Assembly: GCA_038380435.1 (NCBI GenBank)
Contig: JAWZYU010000057.1
Location: forward strand, 434,001-498,000
Direction: 5' to 3'
Origin: Ryuthela nishihirai
Lineage: Eukaryota; Arthropoda; Arachnida; Araneae; Heptathelidae
DNA length: 64,000 bases
The translations under genes and the position numbers were made by a program. Positions 34,674-46,553 of the stretch are shown here, in pieces. Under the pieces are notes generated by a model. The model saw only the letters and a program-made list of their open reading frames with translations. It searched no databases and was not told the DNA's origin. The stretch's first letter is position 1. The number at the start of each line of letters is the position of its first letter.

Positions 34674-35368
34674 TATAATTTGAGTTTTTTTTTTTTTTTT
34701 TTGAGATTTTTGGAGCTTTGCGTACCGGGAACACATTACAGTGTAATAAGCAACCATTGACAAGGTTTATGCGATTAAAAAATACAAACGGACTGTATTC
34801 CCTATGCCCTTCTCTAAACCACCATTCTGCTGTTCGAAAAAATATCAGGTGAATCAAGTTTAATAATATTCATAAAGTGTTTGTGGTTCGTTTATAAATT
34901 CTTTCAGGTAAATAACTTTCTAATCAATAATTAATTTACAGTAGAAGTAATCTAATTTTCCACTTTTTAGCATGAGAGTTATGAAATTTCAACAGAGAGC
35001 TACTATACAGCACATTAATCTGATTATGGGATATAAATTTTATAGTTAAACGGTATTTGTCGCTGTCGACCACAAACGACCCCTTTCATTTCGGCTCGGA
35101 TTTTGTAAAGCTCGCTCAGTAGAACTAATGGTTATCCGAGGAAAAAAAATTCTTTGCTTAATTTTTGATTTCTTCATTTCCCTATTCGTCGTTACAGTAT
35201 GCGTAGAAATATTTCTATATCGTAAATGATCAAACGGCAGTATTTTTATGTACAGGCTTTCAGATCTATTTGCCCATTATCGTGGACGAAGTTCGAAACC
35301 AATGTCTGATATACGCAATAGATATATCGAGCTGATAGGGTGACATAACGAGCCCAAGAAATGTCAAC
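34674..35368. repeat. Right half of the palindrome spacer
   Basis: A T-run, then the direct-repeat partner of 31720-32110 at 34710-35095, then about 270 bp without a match. Confidence 0.6.
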
Positions 35369-37475
35369 TTGGCGATAAATATATAATTTACCCACTACAC
35401 GGAAACGCATTGTTCAGAGCTAAGAAGAAGGTAATGTACAGTACAGCGAAATGTGTAATAGAAGCCTTAGATTAAAGCACAGGGTTGTCCTTTGGGAACA
35501 CAGGAAAAAGCGTTCTTTACCCCTAAGGACAAAGTTGCCTATGACATACGCAAGAGATTCACACCTAGCCTCGATCTAGGAATTTCTCGTTGGACACCAT
35601 AGGGAAACGCGTTTTGTGAAAGCCACCTAGTTACCGCCTGTCTGGACAGCCTTCAACAAAAAGACCGAAAATAAATATGCCTAAACAAGCAATTCCTTTC
35701 ATTGGTTTAAGATCAGTTAAAGTTAATTTATTTTAATAACATTCAAAATAATTTACTTATTAAGATTTTATTTAAATATTTCAGAATATTATAAAAATAT
35801 TTACCAAAATAAAAAAAGGAAATAACTACCAGTTAATATTTTAGGATTAGAAGTGTTTTGATTTATACATACTTTGGTTTTGAAAGATCTTATAGAAATT
35901 ATGGTGGCAACACTTGGACATACCAGAGATGACGTCATGTCCGTGTTTTCGCGATAGGATTTGTAATTCTAATTTACCTGCTGAAATAATAAATCCAGTT
36001 TCTCACTGGCATACCACTGAAAATTATTGTTAACCATTCCAGTTTCCGCAACCATTTAAATACTAAAACAATATTTTTTAAAACCTATATTTAAAAAAAT
36101 ATTTGATTATGAACTTTAATTTATCATCAGTGACATTTTTCCATTAAATGCATATTTTAGAGCTTCCAAGTAACGTTTCTCACTGGCATAACAAGGAAAT
36201 TCTGTAGCCGTTCGGTAGGGTACCTGAAAAGCATAGGAAATGAATAATGTCTGTACGACGAGTCAAAATAAAGTGGTCAACACCGACAAATAGACGCTAT
36301 TTATCAACCGCTCGGGCCTTGCCTATGGCTGCTTCTTATACTCAAATCTGTTCGCGATAGGCAAAAAGCTCTGATAACTACAAACCCTCAAAATAGGATG
36401 ACTTCTTCGCCATATTTTAATAGCTAACGCGGCAAATGGAACAGCGAGAAAAGCGTTGGACGTTTTCAATAATAGGCGAATGACATCTGAGAGTGACGAT
36501 TGAGGATGTATTGTTTGCACAGTCCAGAGGAAATGACATTTACATTGTTTCGTTATCCCAACAGAGGGGTTTGTTTCCTCTTCCGCACTTACATTTTTCG
36601 GTATCTTCTATACCAAATTTACTAAAAATTATGGAGCAGAAATAAGATGCATTCCTTTTAACCTAGTACCTCTTTCAAAAGTTTTTCGGATTCACCGTGA
36701 GTATCTTAAATTTTCGGTGAAGAAAGACAATGAACATCACCAAGGCGTGACACGCTAGTGATGCTCTTCTAGGATATTAATGAAAGGTTGTTTACAGCAA
36801 AATTACAGACAAGCGTTAAGGACTTCAATCTTATCTACTGTTATGCCACCACTGTGAATGCCGATGACGATGAGAAAATAGGTTTTACAGACAACTTCAA
36901 GGTATTTCGAATTCTGTGAAGAAATGAGATGTTACCCTTGTTCTACGTGACGTCAATGCCAAAGTTAAACTCAATGGCTTCAGAATAACTAACACTTATT
37001 GCAAACACCGTGACATACATAAGTACACGTGGGTTTCATCTCATGGGCTGCATAAGAACGTTATAGATTATATATTAAATAACAGCAAATGGACTACTTC
37101 TGTTACAAAGAACAGGTCATATTCGGAAGCTGAAATTGGATCTGACCATTATCTTGTTAAAAGCGTTTTGCGATTTGAACTTAAGAAGTGTTGTGTTAAG
37201 GTTAAAAAATTTGCCTTTAATTATGAAGCTGTGAAAGACCTAATTAGAGTACATCTTATCATGATAGGCTACTTACTCATTATGACAGTCGTGGTTTGCT
37301 TGCTACTGAAGTTCAGGAAAAATGTGACCACTTAAAATAGACTTTTTTGGAAACTAACAGTACTCTGTTACGTAAAATGAAGCAGAGGACGCATAATTAT
37401 CCGAGTGACAAGGCACTTGAGTTTATTTTAGAAAGAAAAAACTACAGGAATGTCCTGAATCAATACTAATCCTAA
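35369..37475. repeat. Inner inverted repeat, arm 2
   Basis: Reverse complement of 30613-33011, opening with 'cttggcgataaatatata'. About 97 percent identical by eye where compared (for example 36350-36480), with a deletion of about 250 bp near 36283. Confidence 0.85.
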
Positions 37476-37610
37476 TAGAAAACATTATATAGAACTTAAT
37501 AAACGTGTAAAGGATCAGTTAGCTGCTGATAATAATCTTTGGCTGACAAAGCCGAAGAATCAGTTGGACAGCACAACAGCAGAGAGCTGTACCAGCCAAT
37601 TCTGCGACAC
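36721..37610 (+). pseudogene. RTE LINE endonuclease and linker fragment (inner arm 2)
   Basis: Plus-strand LINE sequence with frameshifts, containing 'gacgtcaatgcc' at the GDFNA position and 'SDHYLVKS' near 37140. It extends past the arm boundary to about 37595 ('cagcagagagctgtacc'). Confidence 0.85.
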
Positions 37611-37619
37611 AAATAACTT

Positions 37620-37842
37620 GTAAAGTAATTACAAAGGCCTAAAGGTAAAATTTTACACTGCACCGACGAAACTATCTATTCTCCTACCGAAATTTCAAAT
37701 GTGTCATCAATAATTATTATTTACCACAGTGATAAGAAATTCAGCTACAGATTGTATGACTTCCTCAGATAAAAAACTATAACGTGTGAATATAAATTAA
37801 AAGTTAAATTACTAGAAGAATACAGCGGTTATATAATACAGG
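37620..37842. other. Spacer, nothing recognised
   Basis: AT-rich, no match seen. Confidence 0.4.
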
Positions 37843-38592
37843 ACCTTCCCCCAACCTTCTCTGAGCATTCGGGGTCCATGTGGCATGGTCATTTAGCCCA
37901 TGGTTTGCAAAAAAGTACTATACCCTGTGTACGTTAAAGAACACGCTGGATGGCCTTGACGGGAGGCTACCATCTATCTCACAACAGCTGTTCCAGTGGG
38001 TCCCCTCCCCCAACCTTCTCTGAGCCTTCGGGGTCCATGTGACCTGGCCTTTTAGCCCATGGTGTGTAAGAAAGTGCCTCTCAGAGGTGAAATAACTCAA
38101 CGTTAAAGAACACGCTAGATGGTCTAGACGGGAGGCTATCATCTGTCTTACAACAGCTGTTCCAGTAGGTCCCCTCCTCGAACCTTCTCTGAGCCTTCGG
38201 GGTCCATGTGGCATGGCCATTTAGCCCATGGTTTGCAAAAAAGTACCATACCCTGTTTACGTTAAAGAACACGCTGGGTGACCTTGACGGGAGGCTATCA
38301 TCTGTCTCACAACAGCTGTTTAGCCCCGCCCAAATTTCTCTGAGCCTTCGGGGTGCATGTGACCTGGCCATTTAGCCCATGGTGTGTAAGAATGTGTCTC
38401 TCAGAGGTAAAACAACTCAACGTTAAAGAACACGCTGGATGGTCTTGACGGGAGGCTACCATCTGTCTCACAACAGCAGTTCCAGTGGGTCCCCTCCCCT
38501 AACCTTCTCTGATCCTTCGGGTCCATGTGACCTGGCCATTTAGCCAATGGTGTGCAAAAAAGTGCCGCTCAGAGGTAAAACAACCCAACCCA
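37843..38592 (+). repeat. Tandem array of SINE-B tails with dimeric order
   Basis: Only the 3' part of SINE-B is present, repeated with 'cgttaaagaacacgct' at 37932, 38101, 38260 and 38421 plus a partial unit upstream. Two unit types alternate: one ends 'gtttgcaaaaaagtacca', the other 'gtgtaagaaagtgcctctca'. The real period is therefore a dimer of about 320-328 bp. tRNA heads are absent. Confidence 0.92.
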
Positions 38593-38780
38593 ACTCGGGG
38601 AGGAAACACAATAAACATCATCAAATCGTGGGTCTGCTTCTCAGCAGACACGCTAGTGATGCTCTTCTAGGATAAGAGTGCATTAATGAAAGGTTGTTTA
38701 CAGCAAAATTACAGACAAGCGTTAAGGACTTCAATCTTATCTACTGTTATGCCCCCACTGAGAATGCAGTTGAGGATGAG
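38593..38780 (+). pseudogene. RTE LINE endonuclease snippet
   Basis: Matches 36725-36880 ('gggtctgcttctcagcag' to 'ccccactgagaatgc'). Short and without an intact frame. Confidence 0.8.
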
Positions 38781-39219
38781 AAAAAAGGTGTTTACAGACT
38801 CCACACTGTCTCCCACACACAGATCCTCATACCAGCTTCCATTTCAAAGGAAATTCGTAATTCTTTGCTGCCGAACATGTAGTAACTAGTAGATTTCTTC
38901 TATTTTGACGGGAAAGAAAACGAAGGTTGTTAGTTTTAAGGACAGCAGCGTTACCTACTTAACGAGTTTTCATGTGACATGGAACTTGTTCCAATCGGGC
39001 CGCACATTCCTAACATTTACAATAACCTGGGCCGCATAGAGAATGAGAAATAAACTTTTTTTTTTTTTTTTTTTGGGGGGGGGGGCTTTTATTTCCTGCA
39101 TAGGTGAACCATGAGTTAACTGATAGTTTTTGATATTAACTATTATGGAAATACTTAAGGAAAGTTTTCAGCGTAAGAACTAAATGTTTTTTTTGTTTGT
39201 TTTTTTTCAAATTAAAAAT
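38781..39219. other. Unassigned, with T/G homopolymer tract
   Basis: A run of T followed by G at about 39057-39086. Nothing else recognised. Confidence 0.4.
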
Positions 39220-39735
39220 TACCGGTTTGGTTTTACAGAAAATAAATATATAAAAAATTTTAATATTTATTTTTAAAACTTCATCGTCAGTGTAATATAT
39301 TATGCAAAATCTGTTGGCAACACCATGAAACAGTGCTGCTGACGTCATCTCGGTGTTTTTGCTAGTTTATCATTAACCCGTATTCACAGGCATCGCTAAC
39401 TTTCTCGGGAACCTATCAGAAACAGAATTGGGTGCATTCAATTAGATTATTCCTATTGTTTATTAAGGATTTATTTTTTTTAAAGTTGAGTGCTTAGCGC
39501 GCTTGGCTCCTGATCTAAGAGACCTGGGTTCGAGTCTCGGGTACGGCATGGCTGTTTTGTGTCGTTTTCCTGCTGAGGACGTGCCATCCTCTCAGACCTT
39601 CTACTCTGGCATATAAACTGACAGGCTCCTGTCAGACCTCTGTGGTAAGCAGCTGCTTGAGGGGATATTTATTTATTTATTATTAAAAGTTGAGAAACAT
39701 CCTGAAACAAATTTTAGAGAATATAATAGCAGGAA
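39220..39735 (+). repeat. Hairpin arm 1 carrying SINE-A
   Basis: Reverse complement of 40328-40960 (apart from an insertion of about 170 bp there), including gacgtcatctcggtgttttt and a SINE-A. The loop is about 590 bp. Confidence 0.85.
39488..39684 (+). mobile_element. SINE-A copy, 5'-clipped
   Basis: The head begins inside the A-box ('gtgcttagcgcgcttgg'), with a full body and a (ttta)n tail. Confidence 0.88.
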
Positions 39736-40068
39736 TTAGATTCAAGGAATTAAATTAATTAACCTTATTCGTGACGGAAATGCACATTACGAAACAAAAG
39801 GCGTATCCGGTTTAATGAATCGAAAAGAATTGTTGTGTCGTCGATTATTTAGCATAAGGTTTGTTTTCTTCCCTTCTCTTTAATCGTGAAACTCACAATG
39901 TAACATTTACTACTGAACATAAAACTTAGGTTTTCAACTGAAATAGATTTCATTGGTTATTTAGATATGGTTATTTGTGTTATTAAGATCTTTCCGGGAG
40001 TCTTCGAAACGACACTTAGGAGTCATTTCTGCAGATAAGTTTAGTCTGTAGTCATTCTGCAAATAAGT

Positions 40069-40203
40069 CATCTGTCTCCCAACAGCTGTTCCAGTGAGGC
40101 CCCTCCCCCAACCTTCTCTGAGCCTTCGAGGTCCTCGTGACCTGGCCGTTTAGCCCATTGTCTACAAAAAAAAAAATGCCGATCACATGTAAAACTACCA
40201 ACT
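40069..40203 (+). mobile_element. SINE-B 3' fragment
   Basis: Starts 'catctgtctcccaacagctg' and ends near 'aaaatgccgatcac', in the hairpin loop. Confidence 0.85.
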
Positions 40204-40327
40204 CTGAGCGCTATATGATATCATATGCATTTTATTCTATGCAATTCCAGTCAGATATTCAAATTGATTCTGTTTACATTTAAAAGCATCCAGCTTACAA
40301 AGAGGTTTATTCGTATGCATCACAGCG

Positions 40328-40960
40328 TATTCCTGCTATTATATTCTCTAAAAATTGTTTCAGGATGTTTCTCAACTTTTAATAATAAATAAATAAATAA
40401 ATACCCCCTCAAGCAGCTGCTTACCACAGAGGTGTGACAGGAGCCTGTCAGTTTATATGCCACAGTAGAAGGTCTGAGAGGATGGCACGCCCTCAGCAGA
40501 AAAACGACACAAAACAGCCATGCCGTACCCGGGACTCGAACCCAGGTCTCTTAGATCAGTAGCCAAGCGGGCTAACCACTCAAATTAAAAAAAAATAAAT
40601 CCTTCTTAATAAACAATAGGAATAATCTAATTCAATGCACCCAATTCCCGAGAAAACCGTGTAAAAAAATAAACCTTTAAAAAAAATACAGTGCATATGA
40701 AAAAATAGATATGAAAATCTTTAACTCTTATCTTAACTATTCATTTGATTTTTATTAATTTAAACACATTTTTAATTATATAAATGTTACTTATCTCGTA
40801 TAAAAGTGGAAGTTAAAATAGAGTGGCAGCATGAGAAATAAGTGAACTCCTAAAACTGTGAATACGGGTTTAATAATAAAGTAGCAAAAACACCGAGATG
40901 ACGTCAGGAGTACTGTTTCGTTGTGTTGCCAGTAGATTTTGCATAATATATTACAGGCAC
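40328..40960 (-). repeat. Hairpin arm 2 carrying SINE-A
   Basis: Mirror of 39220-39735 with about 170 bp of extra AT-rich sequence around 40670-40850. Confidence 0.85.
40381..40582 (-). mobile_element. SINE-A copy (hairpin arm 2)
   Basis: Mirror of the SINE at 39488, clipped at the same head position, so it was copied with the arm and is not an independent insertion. Confidence 0.88.
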
Positions 40961-41127
40961 GTTGAAGTTTTAAAAATGCTTTTCTTAATCGTAACAATGT
41001 TCCTATTTACGGTATATTTTTATATTATGTTTCGATCATCTCAGATACGTAAGATGCATTTTTATTTTTCTACAGAGAAGAAAAATGGTTGTATAAAGTT
41101 TCGGAGAAGTATAGACGAAACATTGTG

Positions 41128-42270
41128 AAGCCGTAGTAAAAGTTGGAAGTTGCATACTTTGAGTTTCGCATTGCAAGCTTTTTTGAGTTGTTCCACTGGA
41201 TTTTTTTTTCTCACCCTCGTATGATACACGGAGGAAGTAACCATTCTTTTGTTTTATATATTTTGGGTGAGATTTTAGTGATGTACTGCGATGTGGAAGG
41301 GCTTTACGTAGGCAGCAACCATTTATACGTTTACGTTGAACCGTTAAAGCTTTGAAAATTCCGGTTTTTTAAAAGTCATTTTCGGTTAAAAATTTGGTTT
41401 TTGCGAGTAATCTTAAGATTAATATTATTCTTTTGGCCCACAAATGAAAATTAACACTTATGTGCACGTCGTGGTGTAATAAGATAGAAAAATAGGAATG
41501 GATTGGCATCGCACCTTAACCCTTTTGCCGAACGTTTGCAGTGTTTTAAAATTACGTTTATGGTGAATAAATATTTCGTTCTAGAGTGAATGGTGGGGAA
41601 AAACTTATTTATTGAGAGATGAAATAAACAGTTGCCATTAGATTTCTATAAATAGGAATTGACTACGAAATATTTGTGTTGACACGAAATAGAGTTCCCA
41701 TTAATTGTAGCTATGGAAATGGCGTTTTTTGAACTTAGTTATTTGCGTCTTTAGAGTTAAGAACGATGGGATAATTTTACAAATCCAAGATGCAAAATAA
41801 ATATCCGGTGCAATGCACTAATTATTTTATTAAGAGTAAAACTGAAATCTAAACGTGATTTGAAGTTTCATGTCAACTTTGCGTTTGATATTATTTTTTT
41901 TAGTGTGTTAAATATTCCAGCGTTCGTCATTTATATATTACGGCAACCAACGTTTTTATATTCGATATTACACGTAGGTCGTACAGGGGTGAAAGATATC
42001 TAATGCAAATGATATCGAATAAGATATTTGGCTACTAAGGTATTATGGCAATGTCACCATTTACTTTCTCCATCAGATAGGTTTTGTGAGTGACCTCAGG
42101 AGAAAATATGTTTTGGAACAGTTATTGAACGTGTATTGAAATTTATTGTATGGCTTTCACGAGACACTGAAAATGATTTTCATCTTCACATTATAGAAAT
42201 TGTGCTGGAATGTAACCGAAATCGCGTTGGTGACGTCATCTCTGTTTTATTCATTATATTGTAATAATAT
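41128..42270 (-). repeat. Outer inverted repeat, arm B
   Basis: Diverged reverse complement of 29643-30612, from 'gaagccgtagtaaaagttgg' to 'ttggtgacgtcatctctg'. Non-coding. Confidence 0.7.
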
Positions 42271-42787
42271 GATATTTTCTCATTATATTATTAAGGCGCA
42301 CACGTATTTCAGTTGGCTTATTTATGGCAATACGTAACTTTTACACGGTACACGTGGGATATTTTATCCTTTAACGAGTCTAGGCAGGGAAAGTTTTCGT
42401 TATTCGATTATCTTTGGTTATTTGATGACGATCCCCACTGCTACGTTATGTTCGATAATATTCGTTCGTATACTATTTACTAATTGGAGTCGATCAGGTA
42501 CGAGAAATGGTGAGAAAGGAAGCTTAAAGAGAGAAAACTTTGTTGCGGATATGGAGAGGTGTCGCTTCCTTCGAAGTCGGAAAACAATTAAATCAACAAT
42601 GTTATTTTCAGACGTCAGCAAAGAATTATTACGATTACTTTCAAACAGTATACAGTTAATGAAATCTGTTGAAGTCAAACGTACGTTTTTGACGTTTTCT
42701 TCTAGGGAATCGAATATTAGTTGTGCTTAGAAAAATAAGCCGTCTTTTAAGTCACGGAGGTAGGAAGAGGATATTTTAGTGATACCG
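42271..42787. other. Unassigned; small overlapping frames
   Basis: Frames of 102 (plus) and 86 (minus) codons overlap around 42418-42730 but neither resembles a known family and no second copy exists here to test conservation. Confidence 0.3.
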
Positions 42788-42984
42788 TATATGTGGTTAG
42801 AACACTTGTCTATTGATTTAAGGGACCTGGGTTCGAGACCCGGGTAAAGGCATGTCTGTTTGTGTCGTTTTTCTGCTGAAGGCCTGCCATCCTCTCAGAC
42901 CTTCTACTATGGGATATAAAATGACAGGCTCCTGTCAGACCTCTGTGGCAAGCAGCTGCTTGAGGGGATATGTTTTTTATTATA
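42788..42984 (+). mobile_element. SINE-A copy
   Basis: Head clipped and diverged ('tatgtggttagaacacttg'), B-box gggttcgagac, and a normal body ending 'gcttgaggggatatg'. Confidence 0.85.
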
Positions 42985-42988
42985 TGTA

Positions 42989-44510
42989 CAGTGACCGTAC
43001 GTCCTTTATTTAAGAGGACAGTCCTTTATTTCACTGTCTGTCCTCTAGATTTTTTTTTTCTAAAATGGCGATTTTTCCTCTTTTATTTTCGTGAATTAAA
43101 ATAGTAAACTGAATATTGGCGCGCAGTAGATGGGTTGAAATTTTTAAATATTTCACCGATAAACAGGAATCTTTTAAAACATTTTAAAAAACGTTGAATT
43201 TAGCTTATGTATCCCTTGATTTAATGTCCTCACTGAACGAATATTTTGATTAGCGAACAATATGTGGACCAGCGAAAAAAACAAAATGAAAAATCGGAAC
43301 ATTTAAAGCATGCATTTATACCAAATGCATCTCTCATATGAATTTTATACAGTTTTATGAAATTTTAAAACAAAAACCTGATTTATTAACCCTTCCAGTG
43401 TCCAGAACGTATATATCCGTTTTTAGTACAATAAAAGGAAACGATTTAAAAAAAATTTAGAAATTGCCATTTTAAATTTGGTTAATAGATATCTTACAAA
43501 AATATGTAATTTAAGCTTGTTACATAATATTTTTCTTTTTTTATTTGATGCATATTTTATTGAACTGTGACATAAATAATATGTTAAAGCCATCTGTTTG
43601 CCATTTCTTAGAAGTTATATAAGGTATTGCCAATTAGTTAATATAACTCTGTGCTGAAGTAATCCCCTAATTTAAGCTCAGAAGTTTGATTTGAACTATT
43701 ATCAACAGAAATTTTTCCTTTAAGTTTTAAAAATCTCCAGATAATTAAGAAATAACTGCAACTTTTTAAAATTGGAAGTAATTATGAAATGTGTAGCTTT
43801 TTTTGGTATATCACTGTAAAAATTGTTATTAAAAATAATATGTTACTACAGTGTTCGAATTTTTGCTTTAATAAAATTAAGAATTAAAGTTTTTAATTTG
43901 GTATAAACCATGAGCTATTTCTGTTGATTAGTCATGTATTAAAAATATTCCAAATGCGACTTATTTATTGGACTGCAAAAAACCTGGACTTTTACTCAAA
44001 TTATAGTATAGAGAAAAAAAATTAAAAATGGTAGAAATGTTTTCTTTAAACACGAATTTTTTTTTTATTTAGAAATCATTTCTATTAGTTCGTTTTTTAT
44101 AAATTATTATTTGTGTTGCAAGATGCATTTTTTTACTACATGACTCTAAAAAAGTTCTATTAAAATGAAACATATGGTCTTTTTGGTTAAATATTTTATT
44201 TTGAAAAAAATCCAGATTTAAATGTTGATTAATTTGGCATATAACATGCCATAATTCCTTTCAATAATTATTTGGCAAAAAAGTTCTAAAGTTAAATTTG
44301 GCCTCTGGATGTAAACCAGATTTTCAGGCTAGACACTTGAAAGGGTTAAGAAAAGTTCATTCTTGTGAAAAATATCCAAATTATGATTGCTTAAAATGCT
44401 ATTATAGGCTTATATTTTATAATAAAAGGAAACTGCTGTTTTTTTCATTATGAAACAATTTGTGATTTGTCCTTTATTTTCTCCGAAAAAATATGGTGAA
44501 TATATGGTGA
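42989..44510. mobile_element. hAT-like non-autonomous element, interrupted
   Basis: The left end starts cagtgaccgtacgtcc followed by two copies of 'gtcctttattt'; the right end carries 'gtcctttattttctccg' and aaaaatatggtga. These resemble the terminal patterns of arthropod hAT elements of the ZBED/GTF2IRD2 type, from memory. The inverted match of the ends is weak (about 6 of 8 bases) and a target duplication is unclear. A piggyBac-like MITE lies inside. Confidence 0.45.
43390..44345. mobile_element. piggyBac-like MITE, 956 bp
   Basis: Terminal inverted repeats: left cccttccagtgtccag, right (reverse complement) ccctttcaagtgtctag. Flanked by ttaa at 43386-43389 and 44346-44349. The TTAA target and CCCTT-type ends are the piggyBac hallmark. 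The interior is AT-rich and non-coding. Confidence 0.75.
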
Positions 44511-44789
44511 AGCAGGAAAGTAACGCGGCTCGCAGAAACAACAGACGGGCAGCCGGGCCCGTGTTGTTCGCTCGAGGGTGGGAATGGAGGCTTAAAAAAT
44601 ATGTCGTTCTCTGTGTCCGGTAAAGTCGACTAACCGTTCAGGAGAACAGACTGATTTAACGCACACACTAACAACTTTACCGCGACTTCGCCTACGGACT
44701 TTTGGATTCTTACCCGCGAATTACCGTCTATGAATTTCTGATTATTAAAATTATTAATAATTTAAGAGGAATACGTGTATAGGGTATAC
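44511..44789. other. GC-richer unassigned stretch
   Basis: Contains 'gggcagccgggcccgtg' near 44548. No frame or element recognised. Confidence 0.35.
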
Positions 44790-44992
44790 TTTAACGTGTA
44801 TAGGGTATGGCTGTCCTGCACACAGACCAAAGGTTTAAAGTCCCATCTGACGGACGGCGGTTTTCCAAGCCCATCGGTGTCCTCTATTGACAGTGGGGAA
44901 TTTTGCCGAGATAAATCTGAACCAGCAGGGTCTCAAACCTGGGAACTAAAGATTACGAACCTGGCGCGCTACCGACTGAGCCCCCCCCCCCT
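44790..44992 (-). mobile_element. SINE-B 5' half
   Basis: Minus-strand head and first part of the body, ending in the complement of the A-box followed by a C-run near 44983-44992. Confidence 0.85.
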
Positions 44993-46009
44993 CTGTGTTT
45001 TGAGTTTCTATTTGTAATGCTATGAAACAGATATCATCTCCGCGATGAATTAATTTCTCGAATTGGATGTCTCCACGGTGTCAGATTGTTAATAAAACCA
45101 GTAAAGTTTGATAATTAAATTAATCTATCCCAGTTATTTAAGCTGAAACGTTATAGTGGAATGGTATGTAATTTCCGGCTTTGATATTAAATTGCATTCG
45201 CATATTTTAAATATTAACGTTTCTGAAATATTATAATATTACTATTAATCGTTGCTAACTGTAGTTCGATTCTTGTGTAATTAAAATTTACGTGGTCTGT
45301 GAACTTTATTCTAAATATACGTAATAAAATATATTATGGAAAAGAAGAAATGAATTGAGAGTAAAATTGGACACTGAAGTCAAAGCGAATATATGGTTGC
45401 TATCGTAACTAAGGGCGACACGTGTGAAGCTATCTACCTGCACGTGCCATTGTAAAATATTTGACCAATCGTAGAAGAGGAGCACGAACAACCGTTGGGA
45501 ATGGCGGTAACAAGCAAATACTTCATTAGAAACAAAATTAACGCCACCTAGAGGAATTTCATTTAGCAATAATTGTCGTACGTGTGAATTTAATTAAGTA
45601 CATAAGTTATATTTATGCATTCATGTTTCAAAACTTTAATCAACACTATTTGAATATTAGCACATATAGTGTGTTGGAATATAAATTTAGGACACTTTTT
45701 TGGGTGAGGGGAAAGGTGAATTTTTTTTGTTAGAGTTCAACTTATTTGGAGTATTAGTAAGAAGAATTAAAATAGTATATGATAGAATAGAAATCCTGTT
45801 TCCCGGCGAAAAGGGTTAATAGGCACAACACGAATGACCCTTGTTTTAAGCGATAATGAAAATTTAGTTTGGCGGTTATTAATATAAAGAAATTTTAATT
45901 ATGAACTGATGCATCTGGTTGTCATAGAGGCTGTTATGCTATACGCAGTAATTGAAGGCGTCATGTCGGTATAAAAGCAACCGAAACATCCGATTTTTAG
46001 AAGTGGTTG
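44993..46009. other. AT-rich sequence, nothing recognised
   Basis: Only short frames and no repeat match found. 'aaaagggttaat' near 45810 resembles a piggyBac-type end but has no convincing partner. Confidence 0.4.
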
Positions 46010-46066
46010 GAACACTGGTCCCTTGGTTCTGCAGCTAAGCACGCTAACCACTGGGCAACGGATATT
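46010..46066 (-). mobile_element. SINE-A head relic
   Basis: Complement of the tRNA-like 5' head ('agctaagcacgctaaccac'); no body. Confidence 0.55.
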
Positions 46067-46543
46067 GTAATAAGCATATTTTTCTAATCTTTACGTGTTT
46101 TTAATGAATATTCTTTATTTTTATGAAACGTTATATATGGAAAAGGGGTAGGTTCGAAGGAATGATTGGAAGTAATTTAAGGTTAGAAATAATTGGAAGT
46201 AATTTAAGGTTCTGCCGTGTGTAGACATATTTCACTGATTACACCATTTCACTCAAGTAATAACCTTATTCTGTTCACTGAACAGTAAAGCGTTAGATTT
46301 AACGGTTGACTTTGCAGTGATTTCTGTGGGATAAATTGTTGAATGGATAACTGAAATATTACCGCAAAACTATTAAGAAAATATAAATGTGATACATATT
46401 TCTTTTCCGTTAATCTTACTGACTTAAGAAAACAAGTTAGATAAGTTCCACACTTTGAAACGAGTATCTTTGTTATCTGCTTGCAACTTCATAACAAGCG
46501 TTGAAATGAATTGTACGCTTTTTCCTAGAAGCGGTGAGTTTGT
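46067..46543. other. AT-rich spacer
   Basis: A short direct repeat 'ttggaagtaatttaaggtt' occurs twice near 46166-46212. Nothing else seen. Confidence 0.4.
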
Positions 46544-46553
46544 TCTTTAAGGG

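Noticed and set aside
30613..37475. Assembly or library artefact causing the palindromes
   Set aside because: The arms differ by substitutions and a deletion of about 250 bp, which a fold-back read error would not produce. Long reads would settle it.
41517..45825. Large piggyBac-like element with ttaaccctttt ends at 41517 and 45815
   Set aside because: The ends match only in the first bases, and the region around 41517 aligns with arm A of the outer repeat, so it does not look like an insertion edge.
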